The notes under the pieces: model-generated
What the model saw: only the letters and a program-made list of their open reading frames with translations
Databases searched by the model: none
Told to the model about the DNA's origin: nothing
Shown here: positions 10,030 through 20,687 of the stretch, piece after piece
Position numbering within the stretch: position 1 is the first letter of the stretch
Layout: every line of letters begins with the position of its first letter
Source: Bacteroidia bacterium
GTDB taxonomy: Bacteria; Bacteroidota; Bacteroidia; Cytophagales; Cyclobacteriaceae
Assembly (NCBI GenBank): GCA_030425425.1
Contig: JAUIAO010000006.1
Location: 115,188 to 179,187 of the forward strand
DNA length: 64,000 nt
Direction of reading: 5' to 3'
Made by a program: the position numbers and the translations under genes

Positions 10030-12810
10030 TTAAGAGTTACTTAGCAATTTGCTGGAAGGTTTGAACTTTGTAAGATCAATGCCTTCTACTGCACTTTCAT
10101 ATTCTGCTAGTTTTGGTGTTCTTCCCAAAATGGTAGAGAGCACCACTACCGGTGTAGAAGAAAGCAGAGATTCCCCTTTTTTCTCCTGAGAATCTTTTAC
10201 AACCCTTCCCTGAAATAGTCGGGTCGAAGTAGCCATTACGGTATCCCCAGGCTCAGCTTTCTCCTGATTACCCATACATAAGTTACACCCTGGGCGCTCC
10301 AGGTATAACATATTTTCATATTTCGTTCGTGCTGCAGCTTTTGGGTTCGTGTCGTCAAACTCGAATCCAGAGTATTTTTGAAGCACTTCCCAGTCTCCTT
10401 CAGCCTTCAATTCATCGACAATATTGTAAGTAGGAGGAGCTACAACTAATGGAGCTTTGAATTCTACCTTACCTTGTTGCTTCTCAACGTTTTTAAGCAT
10501 TTGAGCAAGTATTTTCATGTCTCCTTTATGAACCATACAAGAACCTACAAATCCCAGATCTACTGATTTTTCTCCTCCATAATATGACAGAGGTCGGATG
10601 GTATCATGAGTATATCGCTTGGAAACGTCCTCATTATTCACGTCCGGATCTGCAATCATTGGCTCCACAATCTCATCCAAATCGACTACTACCTCAGCAT
10701 AGTATTTTGCATTAGCATCAGGAGTAATGGCTGGTTTTTCGCCAGATCGGATCTCATCAATTCGATTATTAGCCTTGTCTATCAAGCCTTGGAGTACCTG
10801 CTTTTCATTATCCATACCCTTCTCAATCATGATCTGGATTCTGGATTTAGCGATTTCCAGGGATTCTATCAGAGTCTCGTCTTCAGAGATACAAATCGAT
10901 GCTTTAGCTTTCATTTCAGCAGTCCAATCAGTAAACGTAAATGCCTGATCAGCTGTCAAAGTACCAATATGTACTTCAATAACTCTACCTTGAAAAACAT
11001 TTTCACCACTGAATTGCTTCAACATTTGCTGCTGTGTAGCATGAACTACATCACGAAAATCCATGTATGATTTCATCTGTCCTTTGAAGGTAACCTTCAC
11101 AGAATCAGGAATTGGCATAGAAGCCTCTCCTGTAGCCAATGCTAGCGCCACAGTACCCGAGTCTGCACCAAAAGCTACTCCTTTTGACATTCTGGTATGA
11201 GAATCACCACCAATGATGATGGCCCAGTCGTCAATGGTAATATCATTTAATACCTTATGAATCACATCTGTCATAGCGTGATACCCATCTTTTGGATCAC
11301 GCGCTGTGATGAGCCCAAAGTCGTTCATAAACTTCATCAACTTTGGAATATTAGCTTGGGCCTTCTTATCCCAAACTGAAGCTGTGTGACAACCGGACTG
11401 ATATGCACCATCCACAATCGGAGAGATAGTAGTAGCCGCCATAGATTCCAGTTCCTGTGAAGTCATTAAACCAGTAGTGTCCTGAGAACCTACAATGTTT
11501 ACCTCTACGCGCACATCAGAACCAGCATGTAATGTTTTACCAGGAGTAGTTCCAACCGCATTTCTATTAAAAATCTTTTCTACAGCCGTGAGGCCCTGTC
11601 CTTCAATAGATATTTCTTTGGATGGTGCAAATACTTCAGGTGCAGTAATACCTAATGTTTGAGCCGCGAATGTTTGTAATTTCTTCCCAAATACTACTGC
11701 GTATGAACCCCCTGCTTTGATAAATTCCAGTTTCTGTGGAGTCAACGATGATGAAATATCTATCAATTCCTGATCTCCGTTGTAAAGTTTTTTGGTTTTT
11801 GTATTGATGGTCAAAACCGTACCTGTTGCCACAGAATATGCCTCTTCTAAGACAGGATCACCATTCTCGTCTACTACTACATTGCCCTCAGCATCGGTTT
11901 TTTTCACCCAGTTTTTGAGATCTATCCCGATTCCTCCGGTTACTCCAACTGTAGTAAGGAATATTGGAGAGATTCCATTTGTTCCTGCAATGATCGGTGC
12001 AATATTGATAAACGGAACATATGGACTTGCCTGTATTCCTGTCCAAAGTGCTACATTATTTACTCCTGACATCCGTGAGGATCCCACGCCCATAGTACCT
12101 TTCTCAGCGATCAGCATCACACGCTTATCAGGATGCTGCTCTTTTAATGCTTTTAGCTCTTCTTGTTTCTCCTTATTGTGTTCGAAAATACATTGACCGT
12201 GGAGTTCGCGATCAGACCTGGAATGTGCATCAGCTCCAGGTGAAAGCAAATCGGTAGATATATCTCCCTCTCCAGCAATGAATGTAACAACTTTGATCTC
12301 CTCTTGCACATCCGGGAGCTGAGTGAAAAACTCTGCATTCGCGTAGCTCTCTAGCAATTCCCTTGCTATTGTATTACCTGTTTCAAAGGCCTCTTTTAAT
12401 CGTGCATAATCCGCATCATACAAAAACACCTGAGTTTTTAACACCTTGGCAGATTCATTCGCTATTTCAGCATCATCACCCAGTGCCAAATCCAGCAATA
12501 CTTCTATAGAAGGGCCTCCTTTCATGTGAGAAAGTAATTCAAAAGCAAAAGAAGGTGTGATTTCTTCTACACTCTGCTCACCTAAAATGATTTCTTTCAG
12601 AAACCTGGCCTTAACACCCGCAGCGCTGGTAGTACCAGGCAAAGTATTGTAAATAAAAAAGTTCAGTGAATCCGCTCTGTTTGGATTGTTGGTATCTTTG
12701 ATAAGCTCAATTATTTCACTTAACAATTCAGCACCGTCTATTGGCTTAGGATGAAGCCCTTGCGCTTTTCGCTCTTCGATTTCCGCTAGGTAATCATTAT
12801 ACAGGTTCAT
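10030..12810 (-). CDS. acnB: Bifunctional aconitate hydratase 2 / 2-methylisocitrate dehydratase
   Basis: 926 aa; AcnB organisation with N-terminal HEAT-like region; GGDSHTRMSKGVAFGADSGTVALALATGEASMPIPDSV; PGCNLCMGNQ. Confidence 0.95.
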   Translation of the reverse strand: MNLYNDYLAEIEERKAQGLHPKPIDGAELLSEIIELIKDTNNPNRADSLNFFIYNTLPGTTSAAGVKARFLKEIILGEQSVEEITPSFAFELLSHMKGGPSIEVLLDLALGDDAEIANESAKVLKTQVFLYDADYARLKEAFETGNTIARELLESYANAEFFTQLPDVQEEIKVVTFIAGEGDISTDLLSPGADAHSRSDRELHGQCIFEHNKEKQEELKALKEQHPDKRVMLIAEKGTMGVGSSRMSGVNNVALWTGIQASPYVPFINIAPIIAGTNGISPIFLTTVGVTGGIGIDLKNWVKKTDAEGNVVVDENGDPVLEEAYSVATGTVLTINTKTKKLYNGDQELIDISSSLTPQKLEFIKAGGSYAVVFGKKLQTFAAQTLGITAPEVFAPSKEISIEGQGLTAVEKIFNRNAVGTTPGKTLHAGSDVRVEVNIVGSQDTTGLMTSQELESMAATTISPIVDGAYQSGCHTASVWDKKAQANIPKLMKFMNDFGLITARDPKDGYHAMTDVIHKVLNDITIDDWAIIIGGDSHTRMSKGVAFGADSGTVALALATGEASMPIPDSVKVTFKGQMKSYMDFRDVVHATQQQMLKQFSGENVFQGRVIEVHIGTLTADQAFTFTDWTAEMKAKASICISEDETLIESLEIAKSRIQIMIEKGMDNEKQVLQGLIDKANNRIDEIRSGEKPAITPDANAKYYAEVVVDLDEIVEPMIADPDVNNEDVSKRYTHDTIRPLSYYGGEKSVDLGFVGSCMVHKGDMKILAQMLKNVEKQQGKVEFKAPLVVAPPTYNIVDELKAEGDWEVLQKYSGFEFDDTNPKAAARTKYENMLYLERPGCNLCMGNQEKAEPGDTVMATSTRLFQGRVVKDSQEKKGESLLSSTPVVVLSTILGRTPKLAEYESAVEGIDLTKFKPSSKLLSNS

Positions 12811-13269
12811 AATAGAATATTTTCAGAATTTTAAGAAGGATTGTCTCAGGTACTCATATAAATAGTAGTACCATCGCAAAAAATTAACGAGCGCAAAGTT
12901 ATTTAAATAATAAAAATGACAGGAATCAATTTTATATTGATCTGAAAAAGCGGAAGATTCTCTTCCTTATCCCTCGTTTTAATTAGAATATTATTGAAAA
13001 AGAACAGAAAGCAACCCATTTTGGATTGCTTTCGAGGATACATGATCATTATATTCAAGCCTGTATGACAAATTGAATTGCCCCACTTCGTATTTGACTG
13101 ATTAATTACATAGCGGTGAAGCAAGGGCAACAGACTGATTCAAATACATTTCTTAATTCGGTTTACGACACGTTGGTAACCAGACCATCCAAAGAAAATT
13201 ATCAATTCGTTAATCTGCGGAATTCAATCTATTAATTATCTTCCAGCAAAAATCATCAACTTCACCTAT

Positions 13270-14352
13270 ATGTCAATTGTCTCCCAAAAGGTCAACCTCC
13301 AGAAAGTGGCTTACATCGTCCTCATCTTGATTGGAGTAGTGACCATGCTGGTTTATTCAGAGGAATATATCGTTCCATTCATCCTTGCTTTAATTGTTTG
13401 GTTTATTATTCATGAGCTTCGGGAGAACATTCAGCAAATTCCCTGGATGAAAAAAAACTGTCCCATGTGGCTTCAAAGTGCTATTGCCTTTGCAGTGATC
13501 AATATTGTCCTTTTCATATTTTTCGAATTATTATTCATGAGTATGTCATCCCTGATGAAGGGTATAGATAAATATGAAGTTAACCTCACCAGAACGCTGA
13601 ATGATATCAATACACTGGCGGGAATGGATATTACTTCTCAGATTTATGAGTTTGTTCAAAAAATGGATATTGCTGCTTTGGCTTCTCAGCTTGCAGACTC
13701 ACTTTCCTCTCTACTCGGCGATGCGTTCCTGATTTTGATTTATGTGTTATTCCTATTGATAGAAGAGAGTGTTTTCCCATATAAGCTCAAAGCCCTCTAC
13801 CCTGCAGAAAAACAACAGAAAAAAATCATTCAGCTCACCCATAAAATGGATCATTCCATCAGTAGGTATTTAACACTCAAAACTATCGTGAGCTTGATTA
13901 CCGGTGCATTGAGTTATTTCGTTTTATTATTATTTGATATAGATGCACCTATATTCTGGTCATTGCTCATCTTCATCCTCAATTATATCCCTACCATTGG
14001 ATCACTGATCGCCACCCTTTTTCCGGCGGCCTTCGCAGTGGTTCAGTTCGGAGAAATTGCTCCATTCCTTTATATCCTGATTGCTGTAGGTTTCATACAG
14101 GTTCTAGTAGGAAATGTAATAGAACCAAAAATGATGGGAAACTCTCTCAACATCAGCTCACTAGTAGTGATTTTATCTTTAACGATATGGGGTGCTATCT
14201 GGGGCGTAATGGGGATGATGCTCAGTGTCCCAATTACAGTAATGATGATAGTGGTATTTGAGGAAATTCCAGCGATGCGACCAGTGGCCATTTTATTATC
14301 AGAAAAAGGCAACCTCAACGTACTCAAAGATGAAGATGAGGAATCAAACTAA
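13270..14352 (+). CDS. AI-2E family transporter
   Basis: 360 aa polytopic protein; NYIPTIGSLIATLFPAAFA, VIEPKMMGNSLNISSLVVILSLTIWGAIWGVMGM. Confidence 0.92.
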   Translation: MSIVSQKVNLQKVAYIVLILIGVVTMLVYSEEYIVPFILALIVWFIIHELRENIQQIPWMKKNCPMWLQSAIAFAVINIVLFIFFELLFMSMSSLMKGIDKYEVNLTRTLNDINTLAGMDITSQIYEFVQKMDIAALASQLADSLSSLLGDAFLILIYVLFLLIEESVFPYKLKALYPAEKQQKKIIQLTHKMDHSISRYLTLKTIVSLITGALSYFVLLLFDIDAPIFWSLLIFILNYIPTIGSLIATLFPAAFAVVQFGEIAPFLYILIAVGFIQVLVGNVIEPKMMGNSLNISSLVVILSLTIWGAIWGVMGMMLSVPITVMMIVVFEEIPAMRPVAILLSEKGNLNVLKDEDEESN

Positions 14353-14403
14353 TTACTCAGAATATTGTTAATCGTAATAGTATAGAATACAAAAAACAAC
14401 ACT

Positions 14404-15186
14404 ATGAAATTTCAAAAATCACTAGTTGCATTATTTATCCTATCAGTAGTCGTTTACAGCTGCGGACCAGCCAAAAAAGGTGGCGAAGGAGAAAGTAAGA
14501 CTACCCAGGAAAAGAAATATAATGTCTACAAAGCTCCAGATTCCTACGAATTTCCGGAGGCACAATTGTATCTGGAAGGAAGTGGAAATGAACTGGATAC
14601 CGGAGAGACGATTTTCAAGTTTAAAGTTTCTAACTATGAACTTGGAGCCCAGACTCCAGATGCTACTGAACGAGGTTTAGCCAACTCAGGTAAAGGTCAG
14701 CATATACATTTCATTATGGATAATGACCCATATTCGGCACACTATGAACCTGAATTTTCGAAAAGATTAGATGAAGGCAATCATGTACTTCTTGCTTTTT
14801 TATCTCGGTCTTATCACGAGTCTGTGAAAAATCCAGATGCATTCATCGTTCAGGAATTTGTAGTGGGGTCACCGGAAGAATCTTCAAGCTTCGATGCTAC
14901 AGCTGAGCACATGTTTTACAGCAGGCCTAAAGGCACCTATGAAGGAAAAGATACAGAAAAACTCTTGCTCGATTTCTTCTTGTACAACACTACTTTGGCA
15001 GAGGACGGCAATAAAGTACGTGCGACAATCAACGGCGAAGAATACCTATTCACTGAGTGGGCGCCCTACTATATAGAGGGATTGGAGAAAGGAGAAGTTA
15101 CCATCAAACTAGAGCTAATTGATAATGAAGGAAACATTATCCCAGGACCGTACAATAGCGTAACAAGAAAAGTAACCTTGAAATAA
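14404..15186 (+). CDS. Conserved hypothetical lipoprotein
   Basis: 260 aa; lipobox VVYSCGPAKK; GQHIHFIMDNDPYSAHYEPEF...HVLLAFLSRSYHES. Confidence 0.75.
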   Translation: MKFQKSLVALFILSVVVYSCGPAKKGGEGESKTTQEKKYNVYKAPDSYEFPEAQLYLEGSGNELDTGETIFKFKVSNYELGAQTPDATERGLANSGKGQHIHFIMDNDPYSAHYEPEFSKRLDEGNHVLLAFLSRSYHESVKNPDAFIVQEFVVGSPEESSSFDATAEHMFYSRPKGTYEGKDTEKLLLDFFLYNTTLAEDGNKVRATINGEEYLFTEWAPYYIEGLEKGEVTIKLELIDNEGNIIPGPYNSVTRKVTLK

Positions 15187-15210
15187 CTCTCTGTAAGACA
15201 AATAATTAGT

Positions 15211-15247
15211 AGAAATCCCGGTCAAGTGATCGGGATTTCTTATTTTT
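15211..15247 (+). terminator. Intrinsic terminator
   Basis: agaaatcccggtcaagtgatcgggatttct followed by tattttt. Confidence 0.8.
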
Positions 15248-15276
15248 AAACACACCTAAAATTTATTTGTCTTATT

Positions 15277-15816
15277 ATGGAAACAGTACAACCAAAACTC
15301 AGTGAGCTGCTGGGGGAACACGGTTATTTGATTGTAAACCGTGGTGAAATGCTCACTGTAAAAAAGAAAAGCCCCACATTTATAGTCATGGCAGTATTAT
15401 CAATTCTTGCCGGCATTTTCACGTTCTACTTAAGCCTGGTGATGATTTTGGATTACAGAATCATTTTATTAGGATTTCTATTCATTGGTTTACCATTCAT
15501 CTACGAAAGATGGAAATACCCTAATCAAATCACCTTTGATGAAAATGAAAAGAGCCTAACATTAAAATCAGGATTGGCATACAGCCAAAAATTACGGTTT
15601 GATGATATCACTTCACTGGAAGTAGATGAATCCGTAGTAACAAGCGATACCAGTCCCTTTAAGGACGGATATCAGGATTTTATCTATGACTTCAAATTAA
15701 TCGTTGGAAGGACTAAACTCAAATTGATTAATGTGATGTTTCGAAAAGCAAGTGATGATGAGATCAAACAGATTGCTAGTTTCTTTTCAGAAAAACTTCA
15801 ATTGAAAACAAAGTAG
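15277..15816 (+). CDS. Hypothetical membrane protein
   Basis: 179 aa, two predicted TM segments near the N-terminus. Confidence 0.65.
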   Translation: METVQPKLSELLGEHGYLIVNRGEMLTVKKKSPTFIVMAVLSILAGIFTFYLSLVMILDYRIILLGFLFIGLPFIYERWKYPNQITFDENEKSLTLKSGLAYSQKLRFDDITSLEVDESVVTSDTSPFKDGYQDFIYDFKLIVGRTKLKLINVMFRKASDDEIKQIASFFSEKLQLKTK

Positions 15817-15835
15817 AGTCCCTCAGCTATAGACC

Positions 15836-16930
15836 TTAATCCACCCATTCAGCCACAAACAAATTCGTATCCCTTCCTCCTCCATTAAACCTATTTGAAG
15901 ACCACACCAAATACTTACCATCCGGACTAAACATTGGAAAAGAGTCAAAAACTTCATCATAAGTGATTCGCTCCAATCCTGTACCATCGATATTCACCAT
16001 ATACAGATTGAAAGGGAATCCTCTTTTAGCTTCATGATTGGATGAGAAAATCACTTTTTCACCTGAAGGATGAAAAAATGGTGCCCAATTTGCATTCCCC
16101 AATTCCGTGATCTTCTTCATGTCTGAACCATCGACATTGCAAATGTAAAGTTCCATTTCAGTGGGCTGTACCAATCCTTTTACCAACAAGTCCTTATAAA
16201 CCTTAATTTCTTCATCGGTTTTTGGTCGGGAAGACCTGAAAATCAACTTAGTCCCATCAGGAGAGAAAAATGCACCTCCGTCATATCCCAATTCGTCAGT
16301 AATCTGTATTACATCAGATCCGTCCAGCTTCATTGTGTACAATTCCAAATCTCCGGAGCGCATAGAGGTAAATACAATTCGATCACCTTTCGGAGAAACG
16401 GTTGCCTCGGCATCATATCCTTCTTTATCAGTGAGCTGAGCTACAATATTACCGCCCAAATCAGCAACAAAAATATCATAGTCCTCATAGATCGGCCACA
16501 CGTATTTTCCATCTACGGACCTTGGAGGATCTGCCGGACAAAGAGAATCACCAAGATGAGTAGATCCATATACGATCGTAGTATCTCCTGGAAGAAAATA
16601 AGAACAGGTAGTTCTTCCCTTTCCCGTGCTAATCAGAGGTAATTCCTGACCTCTTTTTGCATCGGCCACATTCATCAAAAAGATCTGATCACATGATACC
16701 CCCCATTCAGAGTAATCTGATTGAAATATTAGCTGATCTCCACCAAATGACCAATAAGCCTCTGCGTTGTTACCACCAAATGTTAATTGTCTAACATTTT
16801 TCAAGTGAATTTCCTTTTCATATTTCAGACTGTCTGATACCTCAGAGGATTCCGATTCAGTCGTCTTTTGACTCTTTGTATTGCACGAAAACACTAAAAC
16901 AGCGAAGAATATGTAAATAAGATGTCTCAT
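15836..16930 (-). CDS. TolB-like/PD40 beta-propeller lipoprotein
   Basis: 364 aa; repeated 'G..I.F.S.R.G...LY.M..DGS...Q.T' blades; lipobox LVFSCNT. Confidence 0.88.
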   Translation of the reverse strand: MRHLIYIFFAVLVFSCNTKSQKTTESESSEVSDSLKYEKEIHLKNVRQLTFGGNNAEAYWSFGGDQLIFQSDYSEWGVSCDQIFLMNVADAKRGQELPLISTGKGRTTCSYFLPGDTTIVYGSTHLGDSLCPADPPRSVDGKYVWPIYEDYDIFVADLGGNIVAQLTDKEGYDAEATVSPKGDRIVFTSMRSGDLELYTMKLDGSDVIQITDELGYDGGAFFSPDGTKLIFRSSRPKTDEEIKVYKDLLVKGLVQPTEMELYICNVDGSDMKKITELGNANWAPFFHPSGEKVIFSSNHEAKRGFPFNLYMVNIDGTGLERITYDEVFDSFPMFSPDGKYLVWSSNRFNGGGRDTNLFVAEWVD

Positions 16931-16971
16931 AGTTTTAATTTAGTCACAGCGAAACTAAACATACTTTTCGG

Positions 16972-18207
16972 ATGATGCGACTATACGTTTTTATAATCAT
17001 CTCACTTGTAATTGTGAGTTGTTCCAAACCAGAAATCACAAACCCCATTGATCAGCTAAAAGCAGATGTTGCTTTATTGGCCAGTGACTCTCTGGAAGGG
17101 CGTGAAGTTGGCACTATCGGAGAAGATAAGGCGGCAGCATATTTGGCCTCAAGACTTAAAAACTTAGGCTTAGAGCCGAAAGGAACAGATGGGTATTTAC
17201 AGGCTTTTTACGTGAATAAATCAAATAATCCCCATGAAAAAGAGTCTATTTCTTCAAAAGATTCTCTAGGTGGCATAGCAGGAGAAAATGTCATCGGATA
17301 CATCAATAACCCGGGGGATGAAATTATTATCCTTGGTGCTCATTTTGATCATCTGGGATACGGTGGTTTATCATCTCTCTATCGTGGAGATTCGGCCATA
17401 CACAATGGAGCAGATGATAATGCCAGTGGTACAGCAGCATTACTTTACCTGGCAGAAGAGTTATTGAAAAAACCAATTCAGAGGGATGTAATGATACTGG
17501 CATTCTCTGGAGAGGAAAAAGGACTTTGGGGTTCGAATTATTTTTCAAAGAACCCGACGATTGATCTCGAAAAAGTAGATTATATGATCAATATGGATAT
17601 GATCGGCCGATTAGATACTGCCAAAGGGATAGCCATACACGGAGTAGGAACAGCACCTAATTGGTCTGAGGAAATAGATCAGGCGAACACTTTTAATCTC
17701 AAAGTGATTAAAAAAGAATCTGGCGTAGGTCCTTCTGATCATACTTCCTTTTACCTACAAGATATTCCGGTACTTCATTATTTCACCGGACAGCATGAAG
17801 ATTACCACCGCCCAAGTGACGATGTGGATTTAATCAATTTTGAGGGAATCAAGACGGTTGCAGATCACATCCTCAATGTTGTCAGATCGCTGGAGGATCA
17901 ACCAAAATTAGCTTTTCAAAAGACCAAAGATGAAAGCAAATCCGGACCGAAATTTACTGTTACACTTGGTGTAGTTCCAGATTACATGTTTGATGGCAAG
18001 GGCGTGAGAATAGATGGTGTGAGTGAAGACAAACCAGCTCAAAAGGCGGGATTAGTAAAAGGAGATGTTGTGGTCCAGCTAGGAGATAGTACGGTTACAG
18101 ATATGATGAGCTATATGCGTGCTCTTTCCTCATTTAGCTCAGGTGACAAGACCGTAGTGAAAGTGAAAAGAGATAAGGAAGAGTTAGCATTTGATATCCA
18201 GTTTTAA
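16972..18207 (+). CDS. M28 family metallopeptidase with C-terminal PDZ domain
   Basis: 411 aa; LGAHFDHLG, HNGADDNASGTAALL, FSGEEKGLWGS; PDZ-like 'KAGLVKGDVVVQLGD'. Confidence 0.93.
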   Translation: MMRLYVFIIISLVIVSCSKPEITNPIDQLKADVALLASDSLEGREVGTIGEDKAAAYLASRLKNLGLEPKGTDGYLQAFYVNKSNNPHEKESISSKDSLGGIAGENVIGYINNPGDEIIILGAHFDHLGYGGLSSLYRGDSAIHNGADDNASGTAALLYLAEELLKKPIQRDVMILAFSGEEKGLWGSNYFSKNPTIDLEKVDYMINMDMIGRLDTAKGIAIHGVGTAPNWSEEIDQANTFNLKVIKKESGVGPSDHTSFYLQDIPVLHYFTGQHEDYHRPSDDVDLINFEGIKTVADHILNVVRSLEDQPKLAFQKTKDESKSGPKFTVTLGVVPDYMFDGKGVRIDGVSEDKPAQKAGLVKGDVVVQLGDSTVTDMMSYMRALSSFSSGDKTVVKVKRDKEELAFDIQF

Positions 18208-18902
18208 TGAAACTCACTGCCCTTCTTATTCCTCTCATTCTACTTTTATCCTGCGGTGAACAAACTCCAGCGGAGCGTATTGTCAATAAGCATCTGAAAG
18301 CTGTGGGAAAAACCAACAAAATCAAAACACTCGAAACTGCTGCAAAATGTAGCGGACCAGACGGCAACTATATCACAAAGACATCTTCCTCATTCAGAAG
18401 TGACTATGTGCTGTTCCAACAAGATTATAGCTATAAGTCGGCTTTTTATTCTGTCGTTTATTCAAAAGAAAAAGGATTTGGACTGGACTCTTCCTACATT
18501 TCACAAGGACCTTTGTCAACAACCGTCATTGCTGTATTAAAGGCACATGAATTTCATGAAATGATGATGCAACCTCAGACACGATACTTTTCGATGCAGC
18601 TTGGGGGTGACACAACGTTCTATGGACAAAAATGTCAGTACATTGATGCCGTGGATCATTTAGATCTACCTGTAAAGCTATATTTTGATAGCCAAACACA
18701 CTTAATGGCTGGAATCTCCCAGGCTAATCCTTTCAGCAAAGGCGAGGTTATAAGTGTTCATTTTTTAGAATGGACTAACCAAAATCAAATCAAATTATTT
18801 ACTCAGCTAGAAATCGATCAGGGAAAAAATGACCATTATGATTTTGATTATTTCGAAATAGAGTGGAACAATCCAGATTTTCGAAAATTGAAAGTAGAAT
18901 AA
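18207..18902 (+). CDS. Hypothetical lipoprotein (LolA/outer-membrane lipoprotein-sorting-like)
   Basis: 231 aa; lipobox LLLSCGEQ; start overlaps the upstream stop by 1 nt. Confidence 0.6.
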   Translation: MKLTALLIPLILLLSCGEQTPAERIVNKHLKAVGKTNKIKTLETAAKCSGPDGNYITKTSSSFRSDYVLFQQDYSYKSAFYSVVYSKEKGFGLDSSYISQGPLSTTVIAVLKAHEFHEMMMQPQTRYFSMQLGGDTTFYGQKCQYIDAVDHLDLPVKLYFDSQTHLMAGISQANPFSKGEVISVHFLEWTNQNQIKLFTQLEIDQGKNDHYDFDYFEIEWNNPDFRKLKVE

Positions 18903-18972
18903 AGCAAGTGGTTTCATAAGATTCCACCGGTCAGATTTTTTATAGTGGGCAAAATTTTTTAACTCCGATTAC

Positions 18973-20472
18973 ATGGCAACTCATAAAATTACCTTTGAGG
19001 AAAAAGAGATAACTACTCACGAAAACGAGCTTGTTTTAGACACATTGCTGAGGAATAACATATCAGTAAAGTTTTCCTGTCGGAATGGCACCTGCATGAC
19101 CTGCATGCTCAAGGTTACTGAAGGCACTCCCACTCCCGTCAGTCAGGCAGGAATTGCTCCTAATCTGAAAGAGAAAAACTATTTCAAGGCTTGTAAATGT
19201 ATACCTTCGGAAGACTTGAAAATTTCGAGACCTGAAGACGAGGACTATCTTTATGAAGCACATATTATCAGCCTTGACAAGCTGGATTCAAGCTCTTTCA
19301 AAATAGTTATAGAATCTTCTGAAGGGTTTGACTTTCACGCAGGGCAGCAAATGAAAGTACGTAGAAAAAGCTATCAAAATGCAGTCCCTTTCACTATTAC
19401 TAGTCTTCCTTATGAACCGTATATGGAGCTTGCATATTATGTGAAAGAGAATAGTGAAGAATTGAAAGCTCTAGAAAAGCTCAAAACAGGTGACAAGATT
19501 TTCGTGAACTCACCATCCGGTAATTTTCATTTTGACCCAAAAGAGGATAAGCCACTTTTAATTCTAACGAAAAATAACACTCTACATATTGTAAAAAGTG
19601 TTGTCAATGAAGCTATTAATCTATGGAGCTATGAAAAAACAATAGAAATCCTGCAAATAGGCAATGAGGATCAATTAGCCTTCGAAGATTTCCATTTGCC
19701 TACTCAGGTTAAGGTAGATTCTATTCCAGAATCTGATTTTTTCAACAACCCTAAGAATTACATTTCAAAATACTTATTACATTCTATCTATCTGGCCCTG
19801 AATGAGAGTAAAAATGAGATAATGCTTAGTACATTCTATTCATTAGGAGCACAATCCATTAGAGTCCTTAATCTATCGCCAAAAGTAGAAATCGAAAGCA
19901 TTTTTGAAACACAGAATTTTCCTCAACCTCCAGCTGAACCCGACCTTGAGCTTTGGGAATACTTGAACGAAAACAACCTGGTGCAAAAGATATTAACAGA
20001 GTTTTATGATATCGTATTCGAAGATGAGCGATTGGGTACGTTCTTTTCTCATGTTACCAAACAGCGATTGATTGAAAAACAATACAATTATCTTTTTGAG
20101 CAATTCACAGGAGAGCCAGTCTACTTTGGTCCAGACATGAGAAACGTTCACCACTGGATGGTGATCTCAGAAGATTTATTTGATTATAGGTCTGGAATTC
20201 TGGAGACTGTAATGCGGCAGAACCATCTTCCAGAAGCATACTTAAAAAAATGGATGGAAATAGAGGAACGAGTAAAAGAAAGAATAGTAAAAAGTAAACC
20301 CTGGAAAAGAATAATTAACAATGAATTGGTTGATCTGGAACAAATAGAAAAAACCAAGCTAGATTTCGGGGGAGTATGTGACAACTGCCACGAAGAAATA
20401 TTACCCGGAGAAGAAGTGATATATCATGTGAGACTAGGAAAAGTTTTTTGCCAAAAATGTCAGGGTCTTTGA
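18973..20472 (+). CDS. 2Fe-2S ferredoxin / FNR-like / truncated-globin / C-terminal zinc-ribbon fusion protein
   Basis: 499 aa; CRNGTCMTC..C (2Fe-2S), FNR-like beta-barrel, FYDIVFEDERLGTFFSHVTKQRL..KQ..YLFEQFTGEPVYFGPDMRNVHHWMVISEDLFDYR (trHb), CDNCHEEI...CQKC. Confidence 0.75.
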   Translation: MATHKITFEEKEITTHENELVLDTLLRNNISVKFSCRNGTCMTCMLKVTEGTPTPVSQAGIAPNLKEKNYFKACKCIPSEDLKISRPEDEDYLYEAHIISLDKLDSSSFKIVIESSEGFDFHAGQQMKVRRKSYQNAVPFTITSLPYEPYMELAYYVKENSEELKALEKLKTGDKIFVNSPSGNFHFDPKEDKPLLILTKNNTLHIVKSVVNEAINLWSYEKTIEILQIGNEDQLAFEDFHLPTQVKVDSIPESDFFNNPKNYISKYLLHSIYLALNESKNEIMLSTFYSLGAQSIRVLNLSPKVEIESIFETQNFPQPPAEPDLELWEYLNENNLVQKILTEFYDIVFEDERLGTFFSHVTKQRLIEKQYNYLFEQFTGEPVYFGPDMRNVHHWMVISEDLFDYRSGILETVMRQNHLPEAYLKKWMEIEERVKERIVKSKPWKRIINNELVDLEQIEKTKLDFGGVCDNCHEEILPGEEVIYHVRLGKVFCQKCQGL

Positions 20473-20687
20473 TAAATATATTAGATATAACCGTAAAGTT
20501 AGCGGTATAATAATATAATTTGCCGGATCATCTGTTATTATTCCCCTTCACCAAATTTAATTGTGCGAAGGACATTAATTTCATCAAATTCACATTAACA
20601 TCTTGTATTAATTGATTGTTTAAAACTTCTGTTATAAATTATCGTAAGACAAGACAACTAGCTTATTTTAACGTAACCTGCTATATT

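Noticed and set aside
12903-13130. 75-aa minus-strand ORF in the acnB/AI-2E intergenic region
   Set aside because: Low-complexity hydrophobic/basic composition, no family; probably non-coding.
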